Assembly: GCA_017615435.1 (NCBI GenBank)
Contig: JAGAAF010000031.1
Location: 1 to 7,785, forward strand
Reading direction: 5' to 3'
Source of the DNA: Bacteroidales bacterium
GTDB lineage: Bacteria; Bacteroidota; Bacteroidia; Bacteroidales; UBA932
Length of the DNA stretch: 7,785 bases
This document shows, piece after piece, positions 1 through 5,858 of the stretch. Position 1 is the first letter of the stretch, and each line of letters starts with the position of its first letter. The notes under the pieces are model-generated. The model saw only the letters and a list, made by a program, of their open reading frames with translations, ran no database searches and had not been told where the DNA came from. A program made the translations under genes and the position numbers.

Positions 1-371
1 AGGTTTGCAGGCACATATAATCCGCCATACATCTTGGCGGCGCTCAGACCGAATACGTGGTCGTCTTCTTTGATGGAGCCGCCCACATCGCAGAGGGAGT
101 TGTGGCAGTTGGTCATCGCGTAGGGGATAGGGAAGGTATCGAGTCCGCTTGCGCGCGCTGTCTGAATGATTCCTACGTAGGTGATGTCGTGAGACGCCAT
201 TGCATCGAACCTGATGCGAAGCTTGTTACCTTTGGAGCCGTCCACATCATGCGCTCTCAGGATTCCGTAGGCGATGGTGTTTTCGCGGGCCTCGTCCGGA
301 GAGAGAGCCGCGGAATCTGCGACGGTCTTGCCGTCCAGAAGATAAACACCGTGGTTGATTAGTTCTACCAT
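1..371 (-). CDS. Aconitase-superfamily hydratase (YbhJ-like), N-terminal part only
   Basis: The gene starts at ATG 371 and is cut by the left window edge after 123 codons. The visible N-terminus matches, from memory, bacterial proteins annotated simply as hydratase in the aconitase superfamily (E. coli YbhJ type, roughly 750 residues). Telling segments are SHDITYVGIIQTARASG (residues 60-76), TNCHNSLCDVGG (87-98) and EDDHVFGLSAAKMYGG (102-117), conserved in that group around substrate and iron-sulfur cluster binding. The cluster cysteines proper would lie beyond the window. It starts 9 bases after the citCG stop, so it is almost certainly the next gene of the citrate lyase operon. By inference it could interconvert citrate with another tricarboxylate or hydrate a related acid; the substrate is not readable from this fragment. 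There is no Shine-Dalgarno sequence before the start, which is usual for this phylum. Confidence 0.8.
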   Translation of the reverse strand, partial: MVELINHGVYLLDGKTVADSAALSPDEARENTIAYGILRAHDVDGSKGNKLRIRFDAMASHDITYVGIIQTARASGLDTFPIPYAMTNCHNSLCDVGGSIKEDDHVFGLSAAKMYGGLYVPAN

Positions 372-380
372 GATTTTGAG

Positions 381-2180
381 TTAGTTTAATATAGAATCAA
401 TAAATATTGTCAGTGATAACATGTCCGCAGCTCCGCCGGGCGATATGCCCTCCAGGGCGTACTGCGCGCAGAGCTGCTTAAGGGCCTCATCCCGGGCTTG
501 ACCCGGAATATCTTCCAGTAGCGTCGCCGCTTTAGTCTTCACTCCCTGCGCCCTGTCGTACCCTACACGATGGATGATGCAGGTATCATCCAAAGTGCTC
601 ATTATTCTTAAGAGAGTCTTCTGGAGCCTGTGTTCGTCGCCCTCAAGTGAACGGTAATAGGGTAACCAATCCTCGAAAAGTTCTTTATAGCCTTCAAGAG
701 CCATTTCTTTAGCTCCTTTAACTCCATATTGCTCGCTTGCCTCCTGTCCGTGGGATTTGGGCGTGTTTTGTAATTGGTTGAGTGTCAGCGAGTTATCAAA
801 AAGGATGTGTGCGATTCGAGACACATCGTTTTGTATAAGTCTCTGAATATCAGGGGTTTGCGAAGCACGGCTGCCGTCATGGGTGGCCGACCAGGCGGCG
901 TTCAGGGCGAGACCGAGGGCGAAGATGGCGCCGCGGTGCGTGTTCACACCGCCGGTCGCGGCGAGCATCGCCTCCTCGGCCTCGATGCCGAGCGCCTTCA
1001 GTTCGGCCGCATCCGCAGCCACAGCTATCCTGGACCAGAATGGCCTCAGAGCCTTGATGCCGCGAAGCATCAGATCGTAGGACATATCCTTATGCGCACC
1101 GGAAGACTCGGGGCAGACGAGGCCGGGCTTCAGCGGGGTGTCCAGTTCCAGGCGCAGGGCGCGCTCGGCGAGGGCCGCCAGCAGGAACGGGCGTGAGCTC
1201 TCCACCACCAGCGGAGCTGCCTCGGACAGCCGTCCGGCGGCCAGGGCCTCGCGCACGCGCGCTCCGCTGATAGGCACGCCGTGGTCCATCTTTCTGGGGA
1301 TTACCTCCACCATTACGTTGTAGCGGGGGAGGAGTTCGCGAAGAAGCTGATTGTAGCGGGCGGTCAGCGGGTCCGACGGTTCCGCGCCGACAAAGCGTAT
1401 GGACGCGCCGAGCGCCGGAGCTATATGCCGGCCGAACAAATCTATGTCGAGACGCATCTGGGTCTCAGCTGCGTCGGATAGGTCTTTCAAAAAATAAGTG
1501 GGGAAGGTGGCCGCTGAGATCTGATAAGCGGACCCTTCCAGCACATCAGCATCTCCGTCCGCGCCTCTGATTATCATCTCGCGGCGCTCTTCGTAGGTAA
1601 ACAAAGACACGTCCTCGCGGACAGGAATGATCGCGAGACGCTCAGCGCCGGACTTACTGTAAGGCCATGGAGTCGCAAAGCGCACCAAAGCCTGATTGAT
1701 CAGATATCTGTGCCCCCAGGTGAAGGGGTTGGCGTTCATAATGATCACTCCCGGAGTTTTGTGCCGACTCAAATACTTGCAGTACTCCTCGAGACCGCGG
1801 CCGTTTTCCATAAACACGGCGAGGGGAGCCGAAGCCAGAAGCTTGAATCCGAGACTCTCGAACACCGGCCTATACTCAGGCTTTGTAAAAACTTTCAGAT
1901 TCATTACCCCGCGCGCTGCGGCCTCGGAAATGACATGAGACACCAAAGGCCCCAGAAGCCCTTCAGAGCGCAAAGCGGAAGCCACGGCGACGCACTTAAT
2001 CACATCGCCCGCCAGACCTGCACCGGCCAAAACCGCACCATCGGGAGACTGAACAGCATAATAATAATCAAGCACTTCCGGCCGAAGACCATTGTCCTCG
2101 AGGAAGCGCTCTACCTTTGCGCGAAAGTAAGGAGATGAAAGCGGTATCTCCTGTATGTCCTGTTCAGCGATAGTTTCCAT
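381..2180 (-). CDS. citCG: CitC-CitG fusion: citrate lyase ligase + triphosphoribosyl-dephospho-CoA synthase
   Basis: One protein appears to carry two citrate lyase maturation enzymes. Residues 1-130 are a GNAT-like domain (AGLAGDVIKCVAV at 54-66, FESLGF at 107-112). Residues 140-330 are the CitC nucleotidyltransferase domain with NPFTWGHR (151-158, HxGH-type signature) and ISGARVR (304-310). This half acetylates the CitD thiol using acetate and ATP. From about residue 330 the CitG domain begins: TPLKPGLV and SSGAHKDM (348-366), GGVNTHRGA (410-418), DDTCIIHRVG (531-540), SPGGAADML (580-588). It makes triphosphoribosyl-dephospho-CoA from ATP and dephospho-CoA. The reading frame is continuous and both halves look complete. 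ATG 2180 gives 599 residues and fits the family N-terminus; an in-frame GTG at 2216 would add 12 residues of low-complexity look and lies nearer citX. The 3' half contains a REP-like repeat in frame. Confidence 0.92.
   Translation of the reverse strand: METIAEQDIQEIPLSSPYFRAKVERFLEDNGLRPEVLDYYYAVQSPDGAVLAGAGLAGDVIKCVAVASALRSEGLLGPLVSHVISEAAARGVMNLKVFTKPEYRPVFESLGFKLLASAPLAVFMENGRGLEEYCKYLSRHKTPGVIIMNANPFTWGHRYLINQALVRFATPWPYSKSGAERLAIIPVREDVSLFTYEERREMIIRGADGDADVLEGSAYQISAATFPTYFLKDLSDAAETQMRLDIDLFGRHIAPALGASIRFVGAEPSDPLTARYNQLLRELLPRYNVMVEVIPRKMDHGVPISGARVREALAAGRLSEAAPLVVESSRPFLLAALAERALRLELDTPLKPGLVCPESSGAHKDMSYDLMLRGIKALRPFWSRIAVAADAAELKALGIEAEEAMLAATGGVNTHRGAIFALGLALNAAWSATHDGSRASQTPDIQRLIQNDVSRIAHILFDNSLTLNQLQNTPKSHGQEASEQYGVKGAKEMALEGYKELFEDWLPYYRSLEGDEHRLQKTLLRIMSTLDDTCIIHRVGYDRAQGVKTKAATLLEDIPGQARDEALKQLCAQYALEGISPGGAADMLSLTIFIDSILN
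486..509. repeat. REP-like palindrome inside the citG coding part
   Basis: The plus strand reads CATCCCGGGCTTGACCCGGA followed by AT: CCGGG and CCCGG arms around a CTTGA loop. It resembles a short interspersed palindrome of the type GTCATTCCGGGCTTGACCCG seen in many bacterial genomes. Here it encodes DIPGQARDE (residues 557-565 of the 599-residue protein) in the sense frame of citCG, near the C-terminus of the CitG domain. The distance between the flanking conserved motifs (HRVG and SPGG) seems normal for CitG, so it may replace rather than lengthen the native sequence, or be a chance match. Confidence 0.5.
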
Positions 2181-2244
2181 TTCTGCAGGCTTCCCAATAC
2201 TCCCGGTATGACCCACTTATGAAATACAAAGCGAAGTTACGCAT

Positions 2245-2742
2245 TTACCCGCAATAAGCCAACACCATTTGCGAGATTTTATCAAGTAATTCTTCTGTGC
2301 TGTGCGTTCTCGCCCTCATGCAGTAGCGCGCCTCGTTCGAGCACAGCAGGCATTGCCGCGCCGGCAGGCCCAAATCGGCCCTCGAAAGCGGCTCGACCCC
2401 GTCCAGAACGTCTATGTCCATCAGCCTGCCCAGCGGGTGTGTGTCCTCTATCTTGCAGCAGATTCGCTTGACGTCGCGGGCCTTCATAGGCACGACCAGA
2501 TAGGCTTCGTAGCCCGTCTCCAGGTCGCGCACATGCGTGTGCCTCAGCACGCTGCCGAACTTGTTCAGCAGCTCCGCCAGCCCGGCCTGTCCGATTATCA
2601 GCGATTCGCGCGAGCGCTTGACTGGCCCGGGCAGCTGCACGGTCAGGCATATAAGCGAGCAGCCGGGGTAGGCCAGCAGCAACTGTTTCTGATGCTGCAC
2701 GCGCCTGTCCCGGCTGTCTAGCAACTGACCTAAATTGATCAC
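2245..2742 (-). CDS. citX: CitX, apo-citrate lyase phosphoribosyl-dephospho-CoA transferase
   Basis: A 165-residue protein of normal family length. CitX transfers the prosthetic group from triphosphoribosyl-dephospho-CoA to the acceptor serine of apo-CitD, releasing pyrophosphate. Diagnostic motifs are GRLMDIDVLDG (105-115), the SRADLG...RQCLLC block (120-134) and EARYCMRARTHS (137-148). The start is GTG at 2742, whose bases overlap the citF stop in a GTGA quartet. This 4-base overlap strongly supports the GTG start and implies translational coupling to citF. It stands alone here, not fused to CitG as in the known CitXG proteins; its usual fusion partner is instead joined to CitC downstream. 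The methionine in GRLMDIDV replaces the tryptophan common in enteric homologues, probably without consequence. The family call is firm; activity is inferred. Confidence 0.94.
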   Translation of the reverse strand: MINLGQLLDSRDRRVQHQKQLLLAYPGCSLICLTVQLPGPVKRSRESLIIGQAGLAELLNKFGSVLRHTHVRDLETGYEAYLVVPMKARDVKRICCKIEDTHPLGRLMDIDVLDGVEPLSRADLGLPARQCLLCSNEARYCMRARTHSTEELLDKISQMVLAYCG

Positions 2743-4160
2743 TCTACTATATTATGGATCTCGTCCAGTACCTTGCCGTGCCTATCCATCACCACGCCCA
2801 CGACCTTGTCGCCGAACGGCAGGGGATCGGGCTGGCCGATGATGGAGCTGGCCTTGGCGGCCAGATCCTTGATATCCACGATCTTAAGCCCTGCGGCCGC
2901 GAGCCTTTCGGCAATTTCGGGCCTGCCCGGGTTCACGGCGATGCCGTATTCCGTCACGACCACGTCCACGCCCTTGCCGGGAGTGATGAGAGTCGTGACC
3001 TTCGGCACCACGCAAGGGATGCGGCCGCGCAGCAGCGGGCAGACTATGATTGAAAGCGCGCTGTCCTCGGCAGTGTCCGGATGGCCTCCGATGGCCCCGC
3101 GGATGATGCCGTCCGAGCCCACGAGCACGTTCACGTTGAAGTCCACGTCCACCTCCAGAGCGGACAAGATCACGATGTCGAGCGCGTGGACGGCCGAACC
3201 GAGATGCTCGGCGCTGGCATAGTCCACTGCCGACACTTCCTGGTGCGACTGGTCGCTCGCGATGGATTCGGCCGCGACTTTGTCGAACGACTGCACGTCT
3301 ATCAGCTTGTCTATCAAGCCCTCTTCGTGGAGCTTGACCATGTGCGCTGTGATGCCGCCGAGGGCGAACGAGGCCTTGATGCCGCGCTCGATCATGCTCT
3401 CGCGTATGTACTTGACGGCCGCGAGCGATGCGCCGCCCGTGCCGGTCTGGATGCTGAATCCGTCCTTGAAATAGCCGGAGTTGATGATGACCTTCGCGGC
3501 CTGCTTGGCGAGCAGGATGTCGCGCGGGTTCTTCGAATCGCGGATGGCGCCCGAGGAAATCTTGGAGCTGTCGCCCACGGACTCCACGACCACCACGGAC
3601 TCCACCTGGCTGGCCTTGATGCTCATCGGCACGTTCGGGTAGGCCACCAGATCATCGGTCAGGACCACGACGTGGTCCGCATACTGCGCGTCCGGCAGGG
3701 CATAGCCCAGCGAACCGCAGATGCTCTTCGCGTTCTCCGAACGCGGGCAGCCCGATGCGTTTCCGAGCTCGTCGCACGAGGACGCGCCCAGGAAGGCGAC
3801 GTCTATGTGCAACTCGCCGCTCGCGATCGCGCTGCCGCGCCCGCCGTGGGAGCGGAAAACCACCGGCTCCTTCAGCAGGCCGTGCGAAATCTCATTCGCA
3901 AGCTCGCCGCGAAGGCCGGAGGTGCTGATGCCCGTGATCACGCCCGCTTTGATGTGCTCAATCAGCGGAGCGTGCACGTCCGAAAGGCTGGAGGCGGCGA
4001 GCTTGAGGTCCTTGAACCCCATCTCAGCCAGTTTGTCCACAACCAGGTTCACGACCTTGTCTCCGCCGCGGAAATGGTGGTGGAACGAGATCGTCATGCC
4101 GTTTTTCAGGCCCGAGCGGCGGATTGCCTCTTCGAGCGATACTACCTTGCTGTTTCTCAT
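2739..4160 (-). CDS. citF: Citrate lyase alpha subunit, citrate:acetyl-ACP transferase
   Basis: CitF exchanges the acetyl group on the CitD prosthetic thiol for citrate, giving citryl-ACP and free acetate. At 473 residues it is a little shorter than the roughly 500 usual for the family, but both ends look intact. The N-terminus carries the signature GMTISFHHHFRGGD (21-34) with the triple histidine. Other family landmarks are RSHGGRG (103-109), SCDELGNASG (128-137), INSGYFKDGFSIQTGTGG (226-243), SDGIIRGAIGGHPDTA (349-364) and VVTEYGIAVNPGRPE (401-415), typical of the CoA-transferase fold of CitF. The ATG at 4160 overlaps the citE stop in an ATGA quartet, fixing the start. Its stop overlaps the citX GTG. 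A long antisense reading frame lies opposite much of this gene and is a composition artefact. Confidence 0.97.
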   Translation of the reverse strand: MRNSKVVSLEEAIRRSGLKNGMTISFHHHFRGGDKVVNLVVDKLAEMGFKDLKLAASSLSDVHAPLIEHIKAGVITGISTSGLRGELANEISHGLLKEPVVFRSHGGRGSAIASGELHIDVAFLGASSCDELGNASGCPRSENAKSICGSLGYALPDAQYADHVVVLTDDLVAYPNVPMSIKASQVESVVVVESVGDSSKISSGAIRDSKNPRDILLAKQAAKVIINSGYFKDGFSIQTGTGGASLAAVKYIRESMIERGIKASFALGGITAHMVKLHEEGLIDKLIDVQSFDKVAAESIASDQSHQEVSAVDYASAEHLGSAVHALDIVILSALEVDVDFNVNVLVGSDGIIRGAIGGHPDTAEDSALSIIVCPLLRGRIPCVVPKVTTLITPGKGVDVVVTEYGIAVNPGRPEIAERLAAAGLKIVDIKDLAAKASSIIGQPDPLPFGDKVVGVVMDRHGKVLDEIHNIVE

Positions 4161-5047
4161 AGCACGTCCTCCTCTTTAAGAACACCTGATGCTATTGCGT
4201 AGGCGATGGTGCGCTCGGCGCGGATCACGACCGGGCGGTCCACCATCTTGCCGTTCACGGAAATCACTCCGGAACCCTTCGCCTGGGCCTCCTTGATGGC
4301 GGCCACTATCTTCAGCGATTTCTCTATCGACTTCGGGGTGGGCGTGAACACTTCGTTCACTACCTCGATCTGGCGGGGGTTGATTATGGACTTGCCGTCG
4401 AAGCCGAGGTCGCGGATGAGCTCAACTTCCTTGCGGAAAGTCTCCATGTCGTCCAGGTTCGAATAAACTGTGTCGAAGCAGGAGATTCCTGCAGCGCGTG
4501 CGGCCACCACTATAGTCTCGCGGGCGAGCAGCAGCTCGGCTCCGCCGGGGGTGCGCTGCGTCTTCAGGCTGGCGGAATAATCTTCCGCGCCAAGGGCGAT
4601 TCCCATCATCCTCTTCGACGCGCTTGCAATCTCGAAGGCATTCACCACTCCGAGCGCGCTCTCGATAGCGGCCATAATCAGCGTCCTGCCCACGCAGCCC
4701 AGCTCGGTCTCCACCTTGATGATCTCGGCTTCGAGCTCGCGGACTTCGTCGGCTGTCTCAGTTTTCGGCATCCTGATCACGTCCACGCCCGCCTTCACCA
4801 CAGCCTCCACGTCCTTGCGGCCGTACGGCGTGCTGAGCGGGTTGATGCGGACGACCATCTCGGTGTCGCCGTAGTCTATGCTCTTGAGTGCGTTGTAGAC
4901 CAGCAGACGGGCGGTGTCTTTTTCCGCCATGGTCACGGAATCCTCCAGGTCCAGCATTATGCTGTCCGGGCCGTAGATGTGCGCGTCCGCCATCATTCCC
5001 GGGTTGTTGCCGGGAACGAACATCATAGTTCTTCTCAGTCTTTCCAT
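4157..5047 (-). CDS. citE: Citrate lyase beta subunit, citryl-ACP lyase
   Basis: CitE cleaves (3S)-citryl-ACP to oxaloacetate and acetyl-ACP. It is a 296-residue protein of the HpcH/HpaI aldolase-type TIM barrel, the normal length. Visible features in order: FVPGNNPGM (10-18), DLEDSV (33-38), the substrate-binding RINP with Arg67, the metal-binding Glu129 in AAIES, Asp156 in GAEDY, and GKSIINPRQI (218-227), all expected of genuine CitE. The presence of citD and citF in the same operon separates it from stand-alone CitE-like proteins such as malyl- or citramalyl-CoA lyases. The ATG at 5047 lies 13 bases inside the end of citD in another frame; the family sequence MERLRRTMMFVPGNN begins right there, so this start is well supported and coupled translation is likely. 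Confidence 0.97.
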   Translation of the reverse strand: MERLRRTMMFVPGNNPGMMADAHIYGPDSIMLDLEDSVTMAEKDTARLLVYNALKSIDYGDTEMVVRINPLSTPYGRKDVEAVVKAGVDVIRMPKTETADEVRELEAEIIKVETELGCVGRTLIMAAIESALGVVNAFEIASASKRMMGIALGAEDYSASLKTQRTPGGAELLLARETIVVAARAAGISCFDTVYSNLDDMETFRKEVELIRDLGFDGKSIINPRQIEVVNEVFTPTPKSIEKSLKIVAAIKEAQAKGSGVISVNGKMVDRPVVIRAERTIAYAIASGVLKEEDVL

Positions 5048-5310
5048 ACGTCTTTTCCGGTTGCGCGGACAGCGGCCGCAGTGACTCTTGCGCGTATGGT
5101 GCAGTCCAGGGCGCCTTTGTCGGTGGCTGTCACCGTGGCGTCAGTGATTCCGAGCCCCTCGAGGGTTTCGGTGATGACCTGCTTGATCTGCCTGCCGAAC
5201 TGGGCGGAGACAGTGCTGTTCAGCTCGATCTTAAGACCGTCTCCCGGGGCTATCTGGATTACGATGTCACCCGATTCGAGAGTACCGGCCGTAGCGTTTT
5301 TGATTTCCAT
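5035..5310 (-). CDS. citD: Citrate lyase gamma subunit, acyl carrier protein
   Basis: CitD is the small acyl carrier of citrate lyase. It carries the 2'-(5''-phosphoribosyl)-3'-dephospho-CoA group on which acetyl and citryl are held. The 91-residue product starts MEIKNATAGTLESGD; the Ser13 of GTLES aligns with the modified Ser14 of Klebsiella CitD. Further family blocks are QFGRQIKQVITETLEGLG (37-54) and DKGALDCTIRARV (64-76). A longer frame reaches back to 5376, but that extension runs through the -7 promoter element and past the family N-terminus, so ATG 5310 is chosen. It is the first gene of the operon, with a leader of only about 30 bases. Its end overlaps citE by 13 bases. Confidence 0.95.
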   Translation of the reverse strand: MEIKNATAGTLESGDIVIQIAPGDGLKIELNSTVSAQFGRQIKQVITETLEGLGITDATVTATDKGALDCTIRARVTAAAVRATGKDVWKD

Positions 5311-5345
5311 TATCTTCGATAATTCTGTGGTTTCAAATTGGACAA

Positions 5346-5377
5346 CAAATGTACTAAATAACTCGGCAATAAACAAT
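5346..5377 (-). promoter_or_regulatory. Promoter of the citrate lyase operon (Bacteroidota type)
   Basis: On the minus strand ATTG (5377-5374) is followed after exactly 20 bases by TACATTTG (5353-5346), a perfect TAnnTTTG -7 element. Transcription should start near 5340, about 30 bases before the citD ATG. This matches the Bacteroides primary sigma factor consensus. No Shine-Dalgarno sequence is seen in the leader, and no clear operator palindrome overlaps the promoter. Confidence 0.75.
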
Positions 5378-5407
5378 GATTACTCACTTTGAGCTTCATT
5401 CACCATC

Positions 5408-5553
5408 TTCGCAGAGGTGCCACACGGCCACCCCTTCCAGACATACTTCTGGAGCATACGCTTGTGTGGCTAGGGGCAATTTTGCCCGCAGCCACACACT
5501 TACCCGCTTCAGAGTACCGTAGAAACATGGTAAGCGTGTGGCACCTTTGCGAA
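5408..5553. repeat. 146-bp imperfect palindrome: two inverted ~73-bp units
   Basis: Outer arms TTCGCAGAGGTGCCACACG (5408-5426) and its complement at 5535-5553 pair over 19 bases with one mismatch. The centre GGGCAATTTTGCCC (5474-5487) and the inner arms TGTGTGGCT (5463-5471) and AGCCACACA (5490-5498) share the same axis, 5480.5. The intervening ~37-base stretches are diverged but still partly alignable (TAC, TCTG, AGC). The block is therefore two inverted copies of one ~73-bp unit. Each unit also has its own GCCACAC...GTGTGGC ends; the right one pairs over 14 bases with one mismatch (5491-5504 with 5529-5542). A transcript could thus fold as one long hairpin or as two. Both strands give short frames containing VWHLCE, a direct result of the symmetry. 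It may be a REP/MITE-like element or a structured RNA. Confidence 0.8.
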
Positions 5554-5618
5554 ACTGAAAAAGGCAAGGGGGTTTGGGGGGAATCCGGTCCCCCAATCGA
5601 GGTGGCGCAAAGCGCCAC
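5554..5618. other. Non-coding stretch with two short hairpins
   Basis: After a purine-rich run, GGGGGA (5577-5582) pairs with TCCCCC (5589-5594) around a 6-base loop. GTGGCGC (5602-5608) then pairs perfectly with GCGCCAC (5612-5618) around AAA. The segment CGCAAAGCGCCACA (5606-5619) resembles the arm CGCAAAGGTGCCACA of the neighbouring palindrome, so it may be a decayed partial copy. No gene, tRNA or other known RNA could be recognised here. Confidence 0.5.
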
Positions 5619-5655
5619 AAAAAAAAAAGGCTCGCAAATTTGCGGGCCTTTTTTT
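5619..5655. terminator. Bidirectional intrinsic terminator
   Basis: Ten A residues (5619-5628), then GGCTCGCAAA paired with TTTGCGGGCC (5629-5648, near-perfect palindrome with one G-T mismatch), then seven T residues (5649-5655). Outside these, CCAC (5615-5618) pairs with GTGG (5656-5659), extending the symmetry. It can stop transcription from both sides. It lies between two divergent promoters where no recognised gene ends, so what it terminates is unclear: a short plus-strand RNA over the palindrome, a leftover from a disrupted gene, or insulation between the operon and the integrase. Confidence 0.8.
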
Positions 5656-5750
5656 GTGGTGCTGGGAACTATAGAAACAAGTATTTTGCAGTTTTCTGGA
5701 GTTTAAATTTTTATTCGTAACTATCGAAATAACAACTTTTTACGCTTATT

Positions 5751-5782
5751 ATTGTTTATTTGAGTTTCTTGTAGTATCTTTG
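5751..5782 (+). promoter_or_regulatory. Integrase promoter (Bacteroidota type)
   Basis: ATTG (5751-5754), 20 bases, then TATCTTTG (5775-5782), a perfect TAnnTTTG -7 element. Transcription should begin a few bases after 5782, giving a leader of about 70 bases to ATG 5859. The element aligns to the cit operon promoter at 22 of 32 positions, including an identical ATTGTTTATT at the -33 end. Confidence 0.75.
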
Positions 5783-5793
5783 CGTGTGGGAAA

Positions 5794-5817
5794 AAGTGTG
5801 AACAAAAGTGTGAACAA
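5794..5817 (+). repeat. Two tandem copies of AAGTGTGAACAA in the integrase leader
   Basis: AAGTGTGAACAA occurs at 5794-5805 and again at 5806-5817 without a gap, just after the predicted transcription start of the integrase gene. The exact 12-base period is close to a helical turn. Possible roles are an operator for self-regulation, an arm-type binding site of the recombinase, or a leader RNA feature; none is proven. A smaller repeat, TAGGTT twice (5826-5837), follows. Confidence 0.6.
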
Positions 5818-5858
5818 ATTTTCCATAGGTTTAGGTTTAACGTAAAGTGCTGATAGTT

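Noticed and set aside
3081..4202. 373-codon plus-strand frame opposite citF
   Set aside because: It is antisense to a clear CitF, has a composition typical of a GC-rich shadow frame, and shows no recognisable domain.
5311..5376. Upstream extension of citD to 5376
   Set aside because: It would place the start inside the promoter and adds residues absent from the family; ATG 5310 gives the standard N-terminus.
5408..5553. Integron attC site or CRISPR repeat
   Set aside because: There are no GTTRRRY/RYYYAAC cores and no regularly spaced repeat-spacer series; the symmetry is one inverted pair.
5408..5553. Invertible promoter switch flanked by the 19-bp arms
   Set aside because: No TAnnTTTG promoter lies between the arms and both neighbouring genes already have fixed promoters outside it, so inversion would have no evident effect.
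5560..5620. tRNA or tRNA fragment as integration target
   Set aside because: GAATCC and nearby stems recall a T-arm, but no cloverleaf, anticodon arm or acceptor stem can be built on either strand.
5389..5706. Short frames on both strands through the palindrome and terminator
   Set aside because: They cross two hairpins and an intrinsic terminator, and the shared VWHLCE peptide on both strands is explained by the palindrome.
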